DNA of 64,000 nt, taken from contig NZ_JACGWX010000003.1 in NCBI RefSeq assembly GCF_014137945.1, positions 1 through 64,000 on the forward strand, given 5' to 3'. Shown here one piece after another: positions 49,404-58,183 of this stretch. The stretch is from Microcella alkalica (lineage in GTDB: Bacteria > Actinomycetota > Actinomycetes > Actinomycetales > Microbacteriaceae). The first letter of the stretch is position 1, and every line of letters begins with the position of its first letter. Below the pieces are notes generated by a model. The model was not told where the DNA came from. It ran no database searches and saw only the letters and a list, made by a program, of their open reading frames with translations. Position numbers and translations under genes: made by a program.

Positions 49404-50876
49404 GTGACTTTCACCGATCTGGGCATCGAGACCGACCTGGTCGACGCCCTCGCGAGCCAGGGCATCATCGAGCCCTTCCCGATTCAGCAGCAGACCATCC
49501 CCCTCGCTCTCACGGGGCAGGACATCATCGGTCAAGCCAAGACCGGTACGGGCAAGACGTTCGGCTTCGGCCTCCCCCTCGTGCAGCGCCTCGGCCTGCA
49601 CCCCGCGCCGGGCGTCAAGGCGCTCATCGTCGTGCCGACGCGCGAGCTGTGCGTCCAGGTGACGGAGGACCTCGAGCTCGCGTCGAAGAACCGCGACGTC
49701 AAGATCGTCTCGATCTACGGCGGCAAGGCCTACGAGGGGCAGATCGAGCAGCTCAAGGCCGGCGCGCAGATCGTCGTCGGCACTCCCGGTCGCCTCCTCG
49801 ACCTCGCGAGCCAGCGGCTGCTGAGCCTCGCCAACGTCGAGGTCATGGTGCTCGACGAGGCAGACAAGATGCTCGATCTGGGCTTCCTGTCCGACATCGA
49901 GAAGCTCTTCTCGCAGACCAAGCCCACGCGCCACACGATGCTCTTCTCTGCGACGATGCCCGGCCCGATCGTCGCCCTCGCGCGCCGCTTCATGAACCGG
50001 CCCATCCACATCCGCGCGACGGACCCCGACGAGGGCCTCACGCAGGCCAACATCGAGCACATCGTGTACCGCGCGCACTCGCTCGACAAGGACGAGGTCA
50101 TCGGCCGGATCCTGCAGGCCGAGGGCCGCGGCAAGACCGTCGTCTTCACTCGCACCAAGCGCGCCGCCGCGAAGCTCGTGGAGGAGCTCAACGACCGCGG
50201 CTACAGCGCCGGCGCCGTGCACGGCGACATGACGCAGGAGGCCCGCGAGCGCTCGATGGCCGCGTTCAAGGCCGGCAAGAAGGACATCCTGATCGCGACC
50301 GACGTCGCCGCGCGAGGCATCGACGTCAACGACGTCACGCACGTGATCAACCACACCGTCCCCGACGACCACGATGCCTACCTGCACCGCGTCGGCCGCA
50401 CGGGCCGTGCGGGCAAGACCGGCATCGCCGTGACCTTCGTCGACTGGGCCGACATGCACAAGTGGGCGCTCATCAACCGCGCGCTGGAGATGGGCATCCC
50501 CGAGCCGGTCGAGACGTACTCGTCGTCGCCGCACCTGTTCGCCGACCTCAACATCCCCGCCGGGTCGAAGGGCCGCCTGAAGGCGACGCCGATCCCGAAG
50601 GCCGAGAAGGACGCCTCCCACCCGCCGCGCGAGCGCTCGAGGTCGCGCTCGGGCGGCTCGACCGAGGGGTCGACGCGCGACGGGTCGCGTCCTCCGCGCG
50701 AGCGTCGCCGTAGCGAGCCCGCCGACCGCACCGAGGCGGATGCTCCCGCCGCGTCGCCCGCCGCCGACGGCTCGACCCCCGCGGCGAAGCGCCGTCGCCG
50801 CCGTCGTCGCTCGGGCGGCTCGGGCGGAGCCGGTCAGGCCGGGTCGGGCGAGGGCTCGGCCGCCGCGCAGTCCTAG
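49404..50876 (+). CDS. DEAD-box ATP-dependent RNA helicase
   Basis: A 490-residue RNA helicase. Motifs: Q-motif FTDLGIETDLVDALASQGI with IEPFPIQQQTIPLAL, Walker A GQAKTGTGKTFG, PTREL, TPGRLLDL, VLDEADKMLDLGF (DEAD), SAT, and the second-domain motifs FTRTKRAA, ATDVAARGID and HRVGRTGRAG. After residue ~400 comes a disordered Arg/Ser/Gly/Pro-rich tail ending in a basic RRRRRRR-type run and GGSGGAGQAGSG, which usually aids RNA binding. RhlE/DeaD-type function in ribosome assembly or RNA turnover in the cold is likely. From memory it corresponds to M. tuberculosis rhlE (Rv3211) in this gene order. Confidence 0.92.
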   Translation: MTFTDLGIETDLVDALASQGIIEPFPIQQQTIPLALTGQDIIGQAKTGTGKTFGFGLPLVQRLGLHPAPGVKALIVVPTRELCVQVTEDLELASKNRDVKIVSIYGGKAYEGQIEQLKAGAQIVVGTPGRLLDLASQRLLSLANVEVMVLDEADKMLDLGFLSDIEKLFSQTKPTRHTMLFSATMPGPIVALARRFMNRPIHIRATDPDEGLTQANIEHIVYRAHSLDKDEVIGRILQAEGRGKTVVFTRTKRAAAKLVEELNDRGYSAGAVHGDMTQEARERSMAAFKAGKKDILIATDVAARGIDVNDVTHVINHTVPDDHDAYLHRVGRTGRAGKTGIAVTFVDWADMHKWALINRALEMGIPEPVETYSSSPHLFADLNIPAGSKGRLKATPIPKAEKDASHPPRERSRSRSGGSTEGSTRDGSRPPRERRRSEPADRTEADAPAASPAADGSTPAAKRRRRRRRSGGSGGAGQAGSGEGSAAAQS

Positions 50877-51008
50877 CGCGACCCTGCGCGGAGGAGCTCG
50901 CGCTCCGCGGATTCCTCACGGATGGGAATGACGGAGGGTCGGAGCAGGTTGTGCCTTCGCGGCCACCTCCGCGCATCCCCGATCATCCGCCTCGTGCACC
51001 GGAGAACC

Positions 51009-52568
51009 GTGACCTCTTCCCGCTCCCCCGAGACCGCCGGCACCCCGGCGCCTCAGCCGGTCGAGGGGCCCGACCAAGCGCGCAACATGCTCGTGATCCG
51101 GCTCCTGCTGGTCTCGGCCTTCGTCGTCATCCTGAACGAGACGCTCATGGGCGTCGCGATCCCGGAGCTCATGGAGGATCTGCGGATCACGGCGTCGGCC
51201 GCGCAGTGGCTGACGACGGCCTTCATGCTGACGCTCGCTGTGGTCATCCCGATCACCGGGTTCCTCATGCTGCGCTTCTCCACGCGGCGCATGTTCCTCG
51301 CCGCGATGTCGCTCTTCACGATCGGCACCGCGATCGCGACGGTCGCACCCGGCTTCGAGGTGCTACTCATCGCCCGCATCGTGCAGGCGAGCGGCACCGC
51401 GATCATGATGCCGCTCCTCTTCACGACCGTCTTCGCGCTCGTGCCGGCTCACATGCGGGGGCGCGTCGTCGGGAACATCTCGATCGTGATCTCGGTGGCG
51501 CCCGCGCTCGGCCCGACCGTCTCCGGCGCCATCCTCTCGATCGCCGACTGGCGCTGGCTCTTCATCACGATGATGCCCTTCGCGATCGGCGCGCTCGCCC
51601 TCGGGGCGGCGCGCATCGTGAACGTCGGCGAGCAGCGTCCCGTCCGCCTCGACGTGCTCTCCGTGGTGCTGTCGATCCCCGGCTTCGGCGGCCTCGTGTA
51701 CGGGCTGAGCCTGCTCGGCGAGCGCGGCGGCGGCCAGTTCCTGCCCGGCCTCCTCGCCCTCGGCGTCGGCATCGTCGCGATCGGGCTCTTCGCCTGGCGA
51801 CAGGTCGTCCTGCAGCGCACGGACGGCGCGCTGCTCGACCTGCGCACCTTCGCCTCGCGCGAGTTCGCGCTCGCGATCGCGGCCGTCTCGATCGCCTCGA
51901 TGGCGCTCTTCGGGGCGATCATCCTCATCCCGCTCTACGTGCAGGACGTCCTGGGCGCGGAGGCCGTCATCTCAGGCCTCCTCATCCTGCCCGGCGGACT
52001 TCTCATGGCGTTCGCGGCCCCGTTCATCGGCCGTCGCTACGACCGCGTCGGTCCGCGCTCGCTCGTCATCCCCGGGGCGATCGTGCTCTCCGCATCGCTG
52101 TGGAGCATGACCATGTTCGCGGAGACGACGCCGCTGTGGCTCGTCGCGGTCGGGAACCTCGGCACGAGCCTCGGCCTCGCACTGCTGTTCACTCCGCTCA
52201 TCACGAACGGCATGTCGTCGCTCACCCCGCAGCTGAGCTCCTACGGCAGCGCGATAATCGGGACGGTGCAGCAGGTGTCGGGGGCCGCCGGCATCGCGCT
52301 CTTCATCTCTGTCTCCTCGGCGTTCGCCGGGCCCGGCGGCGCCGCGACCGACTCGGTCACCGCCGAAGGGGTCCGCGCGGCCTTCGCGGTCGGCGCGGTC
52401 ATCGCGCTCGTCACCATCCCGCTCGTCCTCATGGTTCGCCGCGCCTCCGCCGTCGCCCCGACGGGCCACGCCGCTCACTCGGCCGCGAGCACCGCCGAGA
52501 ACTCAGCGGGCAGCACGACGTTGTCGGGCGCGCCGACGAAGAAGGGCGCCACCTCCTCCGGGTCGTGA
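51009..52568 (+). CDS. MFS drug-efflux-type transporter (DHA2-like)
   Basis: A 519-residue permease with about 14 membrane spans, the number typical of the DHA2 (14-TMS) group. ILNETLMGVAIPELMEDL at span 1, WLTTAFMLTLAVVIPI at span 2 and the loop-5 motif-C region ISVAPALGPTVSGAIL are characteristic of proton-driven multidrug exporters. The GTG at 51009 has GGAGA shortly upstream and is preferred to the longer frame from 50922. The C-terminal ~35 residues are Ser/Thr/Ala-rich. Its 3' end overlaps the convergent gene at 52475 by 94 bases. The exported compound is unknown. Confidence 0.85.
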   Translation: MTSSRSPETAGTPAPQPVEGPDQARNMLVIRLLLVSAFVVILNETLMGVAIPELMEDLRITASAAQWLTTAFMLTLAVVIPITGFLMLRFSTRRMFLAAMSLFTIGTAIATVAPGFEVLLIARIVQASGTAIMMPLLFTTVFALVPAHMRGRVVGNISIVISVAPALGPTVSGAILSIADWRWLFITMMPFAIGALALGAARIVNVGEQRPVRLDVLSVVLSIPGFGGLVYGLSLLGERGGGQFLPGLLALGVGIVAIGLFAWRQVVLQRTDGALLDLRTFASREFALAIAAVSIASMALFGAIILIPLYVQDVLGAEAVISGLLILPGGLLMAFAAPFIGRRYDRVGPRSLVIPGAIVLSASLWSMTMFAETTPLWLVAVGNLGTSLGLALLFTPLITNGMSSLTPQLSSYGSAIIGTVQQVSGAAGIALFISVSSAFAGPGGAATDSVTAEGVRAAFAVGAVIALVTIPLVLMVRRASAVAPTGHAAHSAASTAENSAGSTTLSGAPTKKGATSSGS

Positions 52569-52834
52569 CCGGCGATCCCCGTGCCGATGGGGGTGACGAG
52601 GAAGCGCAGCTCGGGGTGGTAGGTCGCGAACTCCAGGAGCGTCCTCACCTCGTCCTGGAGCACACCGAGACCGCTCATCGTGTCGACGGCGTACGAGCGG
52701 CCGTGAAGACCGTGCCCCTCGCCCCACACCGCCCCGAAGCGTTCGAGCGCGGTCCTGGCCGCTCCGCCCGCATGCCAGCCGTCGGGATTGGAGCCGAAGA
52801 CGAAGATCTCGTTCGGGCCGAGCTCGGTGATCAC
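52475..52834 (-). CDS. Small phage-type non-structural protein (A1S_2505-like)
   Basis: A 119-residue protein starting with ELGPNEIFVFGSNPDGWHAGGAA and continuing WGEGHGLHGRSYAVDT, then FLVTPIGTGIAGHDPEEVAPFF. The FGSN, GEGxGLxGxSYA and VTxIGxGxAG blocks define a family seen in phages and scattered in bacterial chromosomes, known as A1S_2505-type; a nucleotide-handling role is only a guess. No other phage gene is nearby. The start codon ATG 52834 has only a weak ribosome binding site. The 3' end overlaps the MFS gene. Confidence 0.75.
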   Translation of the reverse strand: MITELGPNEIFVFGSNPDGWHAGGAARTALERFGAVWGEGHGLHGRSYAVDTMSGLGVLQDEVRTLLEFATYHPELRFLVTPIGTGIAGHDPEEVAPFFVGAPDNVVLPAEFSAVLAAE

Positions 52835-52941
52835 GCGTCATCGCCCCCGGTCGTCGCGCCGACGCGAGCTCGCCCCGCATCGGCATGGACACGACGGTAC
52901 GCCGCTTCCCGCGGCGAGATCGGCGAGCGCCCTCAGGCGCG

Positions 52942-53793
52942 CTAGGAGCGCTCTGCCGCGATCCCTCGCGACCGAGCGACGATCGCCTCGAACGCCTCCG
53001 GGTCGGTCGTGTTCTCGGCCAGCCGGTTCGGCTTGCCGTCGCCGTGGTAGTCGCTCGACCCCGTCATGACGAGGTCGTAGCGCCGCGCCCAGTCGCGCAG
53101 CGTCGCACGGCCCTCTTCGGTGTTCTCGCGGTGGTCGACCTCGAGGCCGACGAGACCGGCGTCGACCAGCTGCTCGAGCATCCCCTCATCGATCACCGCC
53201 TCGCGGCCGCGCGTCGCGGGGTGCGCGATCACCGGGGCGCCGCCGGCGTTCGCGATGATGCGGACGCCGTCGAGCACGGTGGGCGCGGCGTGCGGGAGGT
53301 AGTACCCGGCGCGGAAGTGCAGGATCGACTCGAAGGCCTCGCTGCGCGTGCGGACGATGCCCCGGGCGACGAGCGCATCGGCGATGTGCGGTCGGCCGAT
53401 GGAGACGCCGCCCGACTGCGCGAGCACGTCGTCCCAGGTGACGTCGTAATCCTCGGCGATGCGTGAGACCATGCGCTCGGCGCGCGTGAGACGGTCATCG
53501 CGGATTCTGCCCGTCTCCGCCACGAGGTCGGCGTCGTTCGGGTCGAAGAGGTAGCCGAGCACATGGACGCTCCGCCACTCGAACCGGGTCGAGAGCTCCA
53601 TGCCGCGCACGATCTGCAGCCCCGACCCGGCGGCGGCCGCGACCGCCTCGTCCCACCCGGCGGTCGAGTCATGGTCGGTGATCGCGAGAGTGTCGAGCCC
53701 GGCCGCGAGCGCCGCGCGCACGAGCTGGGTGGGAGTCTCCGTGCCGTCCGAGACGCTGCTGTGGCTGTGCAGGTCGATGAGGGGGCGCGGCAT
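52942..53793 (-). CDS. PHP-domain phosphoesterase
   Basis: A 283-residue metal-dependent phosphoesterase. Metal ligands are visible in LIDLHSHSSVSDG, LAITDHDSTAGW, RGMELSTRFEW, VIAHPATRG and GSSDYHGDG, the five PHP motifs in order. Stand-alone proteins of this size include the RNase AM/YciV (3',5'-nucleotide phosphatase) group, a likely assignment. Three closely spaced ATGs (53793, 53799, 53802) exist; 53793 is chosen because it stands seven bases after a TAGCAT box. It is divergent from the EEP-fold gene. Confidence 0.87.
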   Translation of the reverse strand: MPRPLIDLHSHSSVSDGTETPTQLVRAALAAGLDTLAITDHDSTAGWDEAVAAAAGSGLQIVRGMELSTRFEWRSVHVLGYLFDPNDADLVAETGRIRDDRLTRAERMVSRIAEDYDVTWDDVLAQSGGVSIGRPHIADALVARGIVRTRSEAFESILHFRAGYYLPHAAPTVLDGVRIIANAGGAPVIAHPATRGREAVIDEGMLEQLVDAGLVGLEVDHRENTEEGRATLRDWARRYDLVMTGSSDYHGDGKPNRLAENTTDPEAFEAIVARSRGIAAERS

Positions 53794-53800
53794 GCTCATC

Positions 53801-53806
53801 ATGCTA
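53801..53806 (-). promoter_or_regulatory. -10 box for leaderless start of the PHP gene
   Basis: TAGCAT, seven bases (GATGAGC), then ATG at 53793. Confidence 0.5.
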
Positions 53807-53892
53807 CGCAGATGACGGTCGGGCTCCGCTCGGCGCGTACCGGGCATCCGCCCCCGATCGCTCTCGATCAAGCGGGATAGGCTCACGACGTC

Positions 53893-54900
53893 ATGATTCG
53901 CCGTTTCGCCGCCGCCGCCCTGCTTCTCGGCGTCGGCGCGGTGCTGCTCGTCATCGCATGGCCGAGCCTGTTCGGGCTCGCGGGGGCTCCCGTCATCGCC
54001 CAGCTCGTCTCGCTCCGCGGCCTCACCTCGCTCGTCGCGATTCTCGTCGCGATCAGCCTCCTCATCATCGCTGCCGTGTGGGCGGGGGGCCGGCGTTTCC
54101 TCGCCGGCCTCGCGGTGATCGCGCTCGGGTTCACCGCGATCAATCTGGCGGTCCTCTCCAGTCGCGGCTTCGGGTCGGATGCCCCGCCCGCGCCCGCCGA
54201 CGACGAGCTCGTCGTCCTCGCCTGGAACACTCTCGGCGACGCGACCGGCTCGGACGCCATCGCCGCTCTCGCCATCGCCGAGCAGGCCGACATCGTGGTG
54301 CTGCCCGAGACGACGGAGGAGACCGCGGTCGCCGCCGCCGAGTCGATGCGGGCGAACGACCGGCCGATGTGGGTCCACACGCTCGAGTTCGACCCCGAGC
54401 TCGAGCTCAAGGCCCGCTCGACGAGCGTTCTCATCTCCGTCGAGGTGGGAGAGTACGCGCGCGACGACTCGGTCGGCTCGACGACGGTGCTCCCGAGCAT
54501 CGTGCTGCGGCCGATCTCCGGCGACGGCCCCACCATCATCGGCGTGCACCCGATCTCCCCCGTGCCTGGCGAGCTCGAGAACTGGCGGGCCGACCTCGCG
54601 TGGCTCGACGGAGTGTGCGAGGGCGAGCGCGTCATCATGGCGGGAGACCTCAACGCCACCGCCGATCACTTCACCGTGACCGACTCGGGGCTCGGGCTGG
54701 GCTCGTGCGTCGATGCCGCTCTCGAGACGGGCGACGGGGCCGTGGGCACATGGCCGACGCGTCTCCCCCCGCTGCTCGGCGCGCCGATCGACCACGTCCT
54801 CGTGACTCCCGACATCGAGATCCGCTCCTTCCGCGTGATCACATCCGAGGACGGCGCGGGCAGCGATCACCGACCCGTGGTCGCCCGGCTCCTCCCCTGA
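53893..54900 (+). CDS. Membrane-anchored endonuclease/exonuclease/phosphatase (EEP) family enzyme
   Basis: A 335-residue protein. Residues 1-95 contain three membrane spans; the rest is an EEP (DNase I-like) domain outside the membrane. Catalytic residues: Asn in VLAWNTLGD, Glu in VVLPETTEE, His in IIGVHPISPV, Asp-x-Asn in MAGDLNATAD, and Asp-His in APIDHVLV and AGSDHRPVV. Such proteins hydrolyse phosphodiesters of nucleic acids or lipid head groups. A TAGGCT box lies nine bases before the ATG and no Shine-Dalgarno is seen. Confidence 0.83.
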   Translation: MIRRFAAAALLLGVGAVLLVIAWPSLFGLAGAPVIAQLVSLRGLTSLVAILVAISLLIIAAVWAGGRRFLAGLAVIALGFTAINLAVLSSRGFGSDAPPAPADDELVVLAWNTLGDATGSDAIAALAIAEQADIVVLPETTEETAVAAAESMRANDRPMWVHTLEFDPELELKARSTSVLISVEVGEYARDDSVGSTTVLPSIVLRPISGDGPTIIGVHPISPVPGELENWRADLAWLDGVCEGERVIMAGDLNATADHFTVTDSGLGLGSCVDAALETGDGAVGTWPTRLPPLLGAPIDHVLVTPDIEIRSFRVITSEDGAGSDHRPVVARLLP

Positions 54901-54959
54901 TCGAGCGCTGACGCGAGCATCCCCTCCCCCCGCCCCGCGGCGAGTGGGAGGATGGGCGC

Positions 54960-56507
54960 ATGGCTGAGACCGACCAGAAGGATGCCCCGCGCGCGACCGC
55001 GAACCGCTCGACCACTCCCGGCTCCGAGGCCTTCAAGACGTACATCTCGCAGGGCTGGGCCGAGCGCCCGAGCCGGGCGGGCGGTGCGCGCGAGCAGGCA
55101 GCCTTCGCCGCCGAGCGCCGCGCCCGCATCTCCGCGCTGCATCCGACCGCTCGCCTCGTGATCCCCGCCGGCCCGGCCAAGCAGCGCTCGAATGACACCG
55201 ACTACCCCTACCGCGCGCACTCGGCGTTCGCGCACCTCACCGGCTGGGGCTCGGACACCGTGCCGGGCAGCGTGCTCGTGCTGGAACCGCGCACGAGCGG
55301 TGCAGGCGAGCCCGACGGCCACGACGCCGTGCTGTACTTCCGTGAGGCCGCCGGCCGCGACTCGGACGAGTTCTACGCGAACCCCGAGATCGGCGAGTTC
55401 TGGACGGGCCCTCGCCCGACCGCCGACGACGTCGCCGCCGACCTCGCACTCACCACGCGCGGTCTCGACGCATTCGAGAGCATCCTCGACGCCGTCGACG
55501 CCAACACGATCCTGGTGCGCGAGGCAGACCTCGCCATCACCGAGCGCGTGGATGCTCAGCGCTTCCTCCTCACCGGCCTGGACGAGTCCCCCGCCGATGC
55601 CGACGCCGACCCCGAGACCCTCGCGGGCGAGCTCGCCGAGCGCGACGCCGACCTCGCGCGCGACGTGAGCGAGATGCGGCTGGTGAAGGACGCGTTCGAG
55701 ATCGAGCAGATGCGCCTCGCGGTCGCCGCGACGCAGCAGGGCTTCGAGGATGTCATCGGCGACCTGCCCGAGATCACGGCGCACCCTCGCGGCGAGCGAC
55801 TCGTGGAAGGCACCTTCGACCGCCGCGCGCGGGCCGAGGGCAACACGGTCGGCTACGACACGATCGCCGCGAGCGGCCCGCACGCGTGCATCCTGCACTG
55901 GACGCGCAACGACGGCCCCGTCCTGCCCGGCGACCTCATCCTCATCGACGCGGGCGTCGAGCTCGAGAGCTACTACACGGCCGACATCACCCGCACGCTC
56001 CCGGTGAGCGGCACCTTCACCGAGGTGCAGCGTCGCGTGTACGAGGCCGTGCGCGAGGCGGCCGACGCCGCGTTCGCGATCGTCCGACCGGGCGTCCGCT
56101 TCCGCGAGATCCACGCCGCAGCGATGGAGGTCGTCGCCCGCCGGACCGCCGAGTGGGGCCTGCTGCCGGTCTCCGCGGAAGAGGCGCTGCAGCCCGACGG
56201 CGGTCAGCACCGCCGCTACATGGTCCACGGCACGTCGCACCACCTCGGGCTCGACGTGCACGACTGCGCGCAGGCGCGCCGCGACCTGTACCTCGACGGC
56301 GTGCTCGAGCCGGGCATGGTCTTCACGATCGAGCCGGGCCTGTACTTCCAGCCCGACGACCTCACCGTGCCCGAGGAGTACCGCGGAATCGGCGTGCGCA
56401 TCGAGGACGACGTGCTCGTGACGGCCGATGGCTGCGAGAGCCTGTCAGCGGGCATCCCGCGCACCGCAGACGAAATCGAGGCGTGGATGGCGCGCTCGGC
56501 GCGCTGA
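54960..56507 (+). CDS. pepP: Xaa-Pro aminopeptidase P
   Basis: A 515-residue M24B metallopeptidase that removes an N-terminal residue preceding proline. The N-terminal domain (about 1-240) contains YPYRAHSAFAHLTGWG, and the pita-bread domain carries the metal ligands: Asp pair in LIDAGVELESYYTADITR, His in MVHGTSHHLGLDVHD, Glu in FTIEPGLYFQ and Glu in GVRIEDDVLV. The ATG at 54960 has no ribosome binding site and follows GAGGAT by six bases, a weaker form of the leaderless arrangement. It is cytoplasmic and monocistronic. Confidence 0.92.
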   Translation: MAETDQKDAPRATANRSTTPGSEAFKTYISQGWAERPSRAGGAREQAAFAAERRARISALHPTARLVIPAGPAKQRSNDTDYPYRAHSAFAHLTGWGSDTVPGSVLVLEPRTSGAGEPDGHDAVLYFREAAGRDSDEFYANPEIGEFWTGPRPTADDVAADLALTTRGLDAFESILDAVDANTILVREADLAITERVDAQRFLLTGLDESPADADADPETLAGELAERDADLARDVSEMRLVKDAFEIEQMRLAVAATQQGFEDVIGDLPEITAHPRGERLVEGTFDRRARAEGNTVGYDTIAASGPHACILHWTRNDGPVLPGDLILIDAGVELESYYTADITRTLPVSGTFTEVQRRVYEAVREAADAAFAIVRPGVRFREIHAAAMEVVARRTAEWGLLPVSAEEALQPDGGQHRRYMVHGTSHHLGLDVHDCAQARRDLYLDGVLEPGMVFTIEPGLYFQPDDLTVPEEYRGIGVRIEDDVLVTADGCESLSAGIPRTADEIEAWMARSAR

Positions 56508-56603
56508 GCCCCGGGAGGCCAGCCGCGGCGATCGCCCCTGGTGCTGGCCCGAACGCAGGAGGATACTGGCGCCACCCCGCCATGGCCTCGAGGAGCTCGC
56601 GTC

Positions 56604-57218
56604 ATGATCACCGCACTCACCACCGCACGATCCGCCCGATTGCGCACCGCCCATCGCACCGCGCTCGGGGTGCTCGTCGGGCTCCTGCTTCTCGTCGGCC
56701 TCGCGCTCGCGGCATCCGCTCTCGCGCCGGAGCAGCTCGACCCGGTGCTCGGGCACCTCTCGCCCACGACGGCCATCCTGCTCGGCTCGGCATCGGTGCT
56801 GGGGCTCGTCCTCTTCCGCTGGCTCGACACGATCGGGCGCATCGGGGCCGTGATGCTCGCCGTGCCCGTCGTCGTGCTCACCGTCGCGAATCAGCTGCTC
56901 GGGAGCGACTTCGCGGGCGCCCCGACCGGCACGCCGCTCGACTATCCCGTGCTTCTGCTCGTCCCCGCGGGTCACCTGACGCTGCTGTTCGGAGCGCTCC
57001 GCTCGGCCGGATGGGGACACCGCGGCTCATGGCTCGTGTTCGCCCTCACTGCGGCGCTCTCGCTCGTCATCATGATCGTCCCGACGCCGCCGATCTCCGA
57101 CTCGTTGCTGGCGAATCGGATCGTCTCCGGCGCGCTGATGACGGCGGCACTCATGACGGCCGCGATCGCGGTGCTCCTCGAGCGCGGGCGCCGCGCGTCC
57201 AGCACCGGTCTCGGCTGA
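56604..57218 (+). CDS. Hypothetical integral membrane protein
   Basis: A 204-residue protein with six predicted membrane spans, for example ALGVLVGLLLLVGLALAAS, TTAILLGSASVLGLVLF, IGAVMLAVPVVVLTVANQ and ALMTAALMTAAIAVLL. No family motif is recognised. ATG 56604 is preceded by GAGGAG with an 8-base spacing, which decides the start over the longer frame from 56541. Confidence 0.65.
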   Translation: MITALTTARSARLRTAHRTALGVLVGLLLLVGLALAASALAPEQLDPVLGHLSPTTAILLGSASVLGLVLFRWLDTIGRIGAVMLAVPVVVLTVANQLLGSDFAGAPTGTPLDYPVLLLVPAGHLTLLFGALRSAGWGHRGSWLVFALTAALSLVIMIVPTPPISDSLLANRIVSGALMTAALMTAAIAVLLERGRRASSTGLG

Positions 57219-57236
57219 TGCCGCGGCGATCGCCGC

Positions 57237-57389
57237 TCAGTCGTCGTCGTCGCGTGAGTCTCGGAAGTACCGTACGGCCTGCCAGACCAGGACGGCAACG
57301 GTCGTGACGCCCATCGCGAGAAAGAGCGGACCGGCGGCCCCCGCCGTTCCCGGGTCGGTCGGGATGGGGAAGGCGAGCAGGCCCGTCAC
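57237..57389 (-). CDS. Very small membrane protein coupled to the LON-domain gene
   Basis: A 50-residue protein that begins at GTG 57389, overlapping the stop of the LON-domain gene by four bases (GTGA). The sequence starts VTGLLAFPIPTDPGTA, has one membrane span (AGPLFLAMGVTTVAVLVWQA) and ends with YFRDSRDDDD. The tight overlap and sensible topology support expression by translational coupling. The function is unknown. Confidence 0.6.
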   Translation of the reverse strand: MTGLLAFPIPTDPGTAGAAGPLFLAMGVTTVAVLVWQAVRYFRDSRDDDD

Positions 57390-58036
57390 GCGCCACCGTC
57401 TCGGAAGTCGTCGGGAGTCGGGAAGTCATCGATGTCGTCCCACGTCACGGCGAGCACCTCCATCGCGTCGTTGGCGAGCTCGATGAGCTGGCGCAGGAGG
57501 GCCTCGGCGTCCCCCGCTCGCAGCAGTCGGACCTGATCGAGCGGTCCGAGCGGGGCGATCCCGGCCAGCTGCCACATGGCCTCGACGGGGTCGGCGCTCA
57601 GCTCGACGTCGGCGCCCCACTGCTGCTCGACGAACTCGCTCGCCTGCGCGAGCGCGCGGCGTACGGTCGACTCGGCCTCGTCGAAGAGGGGGCCGAGCGC
57701 ATCGTGCCATTCCAGCTCCGGCAGCGTCGTGATGCGCGCACGCGGGTACGGGTCGTCCTCGAGCCACTCCTCGACCTGCACGCGCGCGGTGCCCTGCGCG
57801 ACGAGACCGATGAAGCCCTCGCTCGCCTGCACCTGGGCGATCCGTGCGATCGTGCCGACGGGGAAGCGCTGCTCGCCACCCCCGACCTCCGAGCCGCGCT
57901 CGATGAGGACGATACCGAACTCCGCCGGCTCCTCCTGCAGCACGGTCGAGAGCATCACGATGTAGCGCTCCTCGAAGATGCGCAGCGCCGTCGGCATCGA
58001 CGGGAAGAGCACCGAGCCGAGCGGGAACATCGGCAT
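57386..58036 (-). CDS. LON substrate-binding-domain protein
   Basis: A 216-residue stand-alone LON N-terminal (PUA-like) domain protein: MPMFPLGSVLFPSMPTALRI at the start, then EERYIVMLSTVL and IVLIERGSEVGGG, all typical of this family, with a C-terminal helical extension ending DFRDGGA. The ATPase and protease parts of Lon are absent. Such proteins may deliver or bind unfolded substrates, but this is not proven. ATG 58036 has GGAGG ten bases before; ATG 58045 is an alternative. It is coupled to the tiny membrane protein downstream. Confidence 0.82.
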   Translation of the reverse strand: MPMFPLGSVLFPSMPTALRIFEERYIVMLSTVLQEEPAEFGIVLIERGSEVGGGEQRFPVGTIARIAQVQASEGFIGLVAQGTARVQVEEWLEDDPYPRARITTLPELEWHDALGPLFDEAESTVRRALAQASEFVEQQWGADVELSADPVEAMWQLAGIAPLGPLDQVRLLRAGDAEALLRQLIELANDAMEVLAVTWDDIDDFPTPDDFRDGGA

Positions 58037-58183
58037 GACCGTCATGCCTCCACTGTGGCACCGCAACCTGGGTGCGTCGACCCCGTCGACGGGAACCACG
58101 GGTCGAACGGCCCTGACCAGCGGGCCATGAAGGCCCTAGCCTGAGGGCAGCGCGCGCCGCGCATCCCGCCCCGAAGGAGCAGC

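Noticed and set aside
52475-52834. A prophage remnant
   Set aside because: A single phage-type gene is present with no integrase, terminase, structural gene or attachment repeat nearby.
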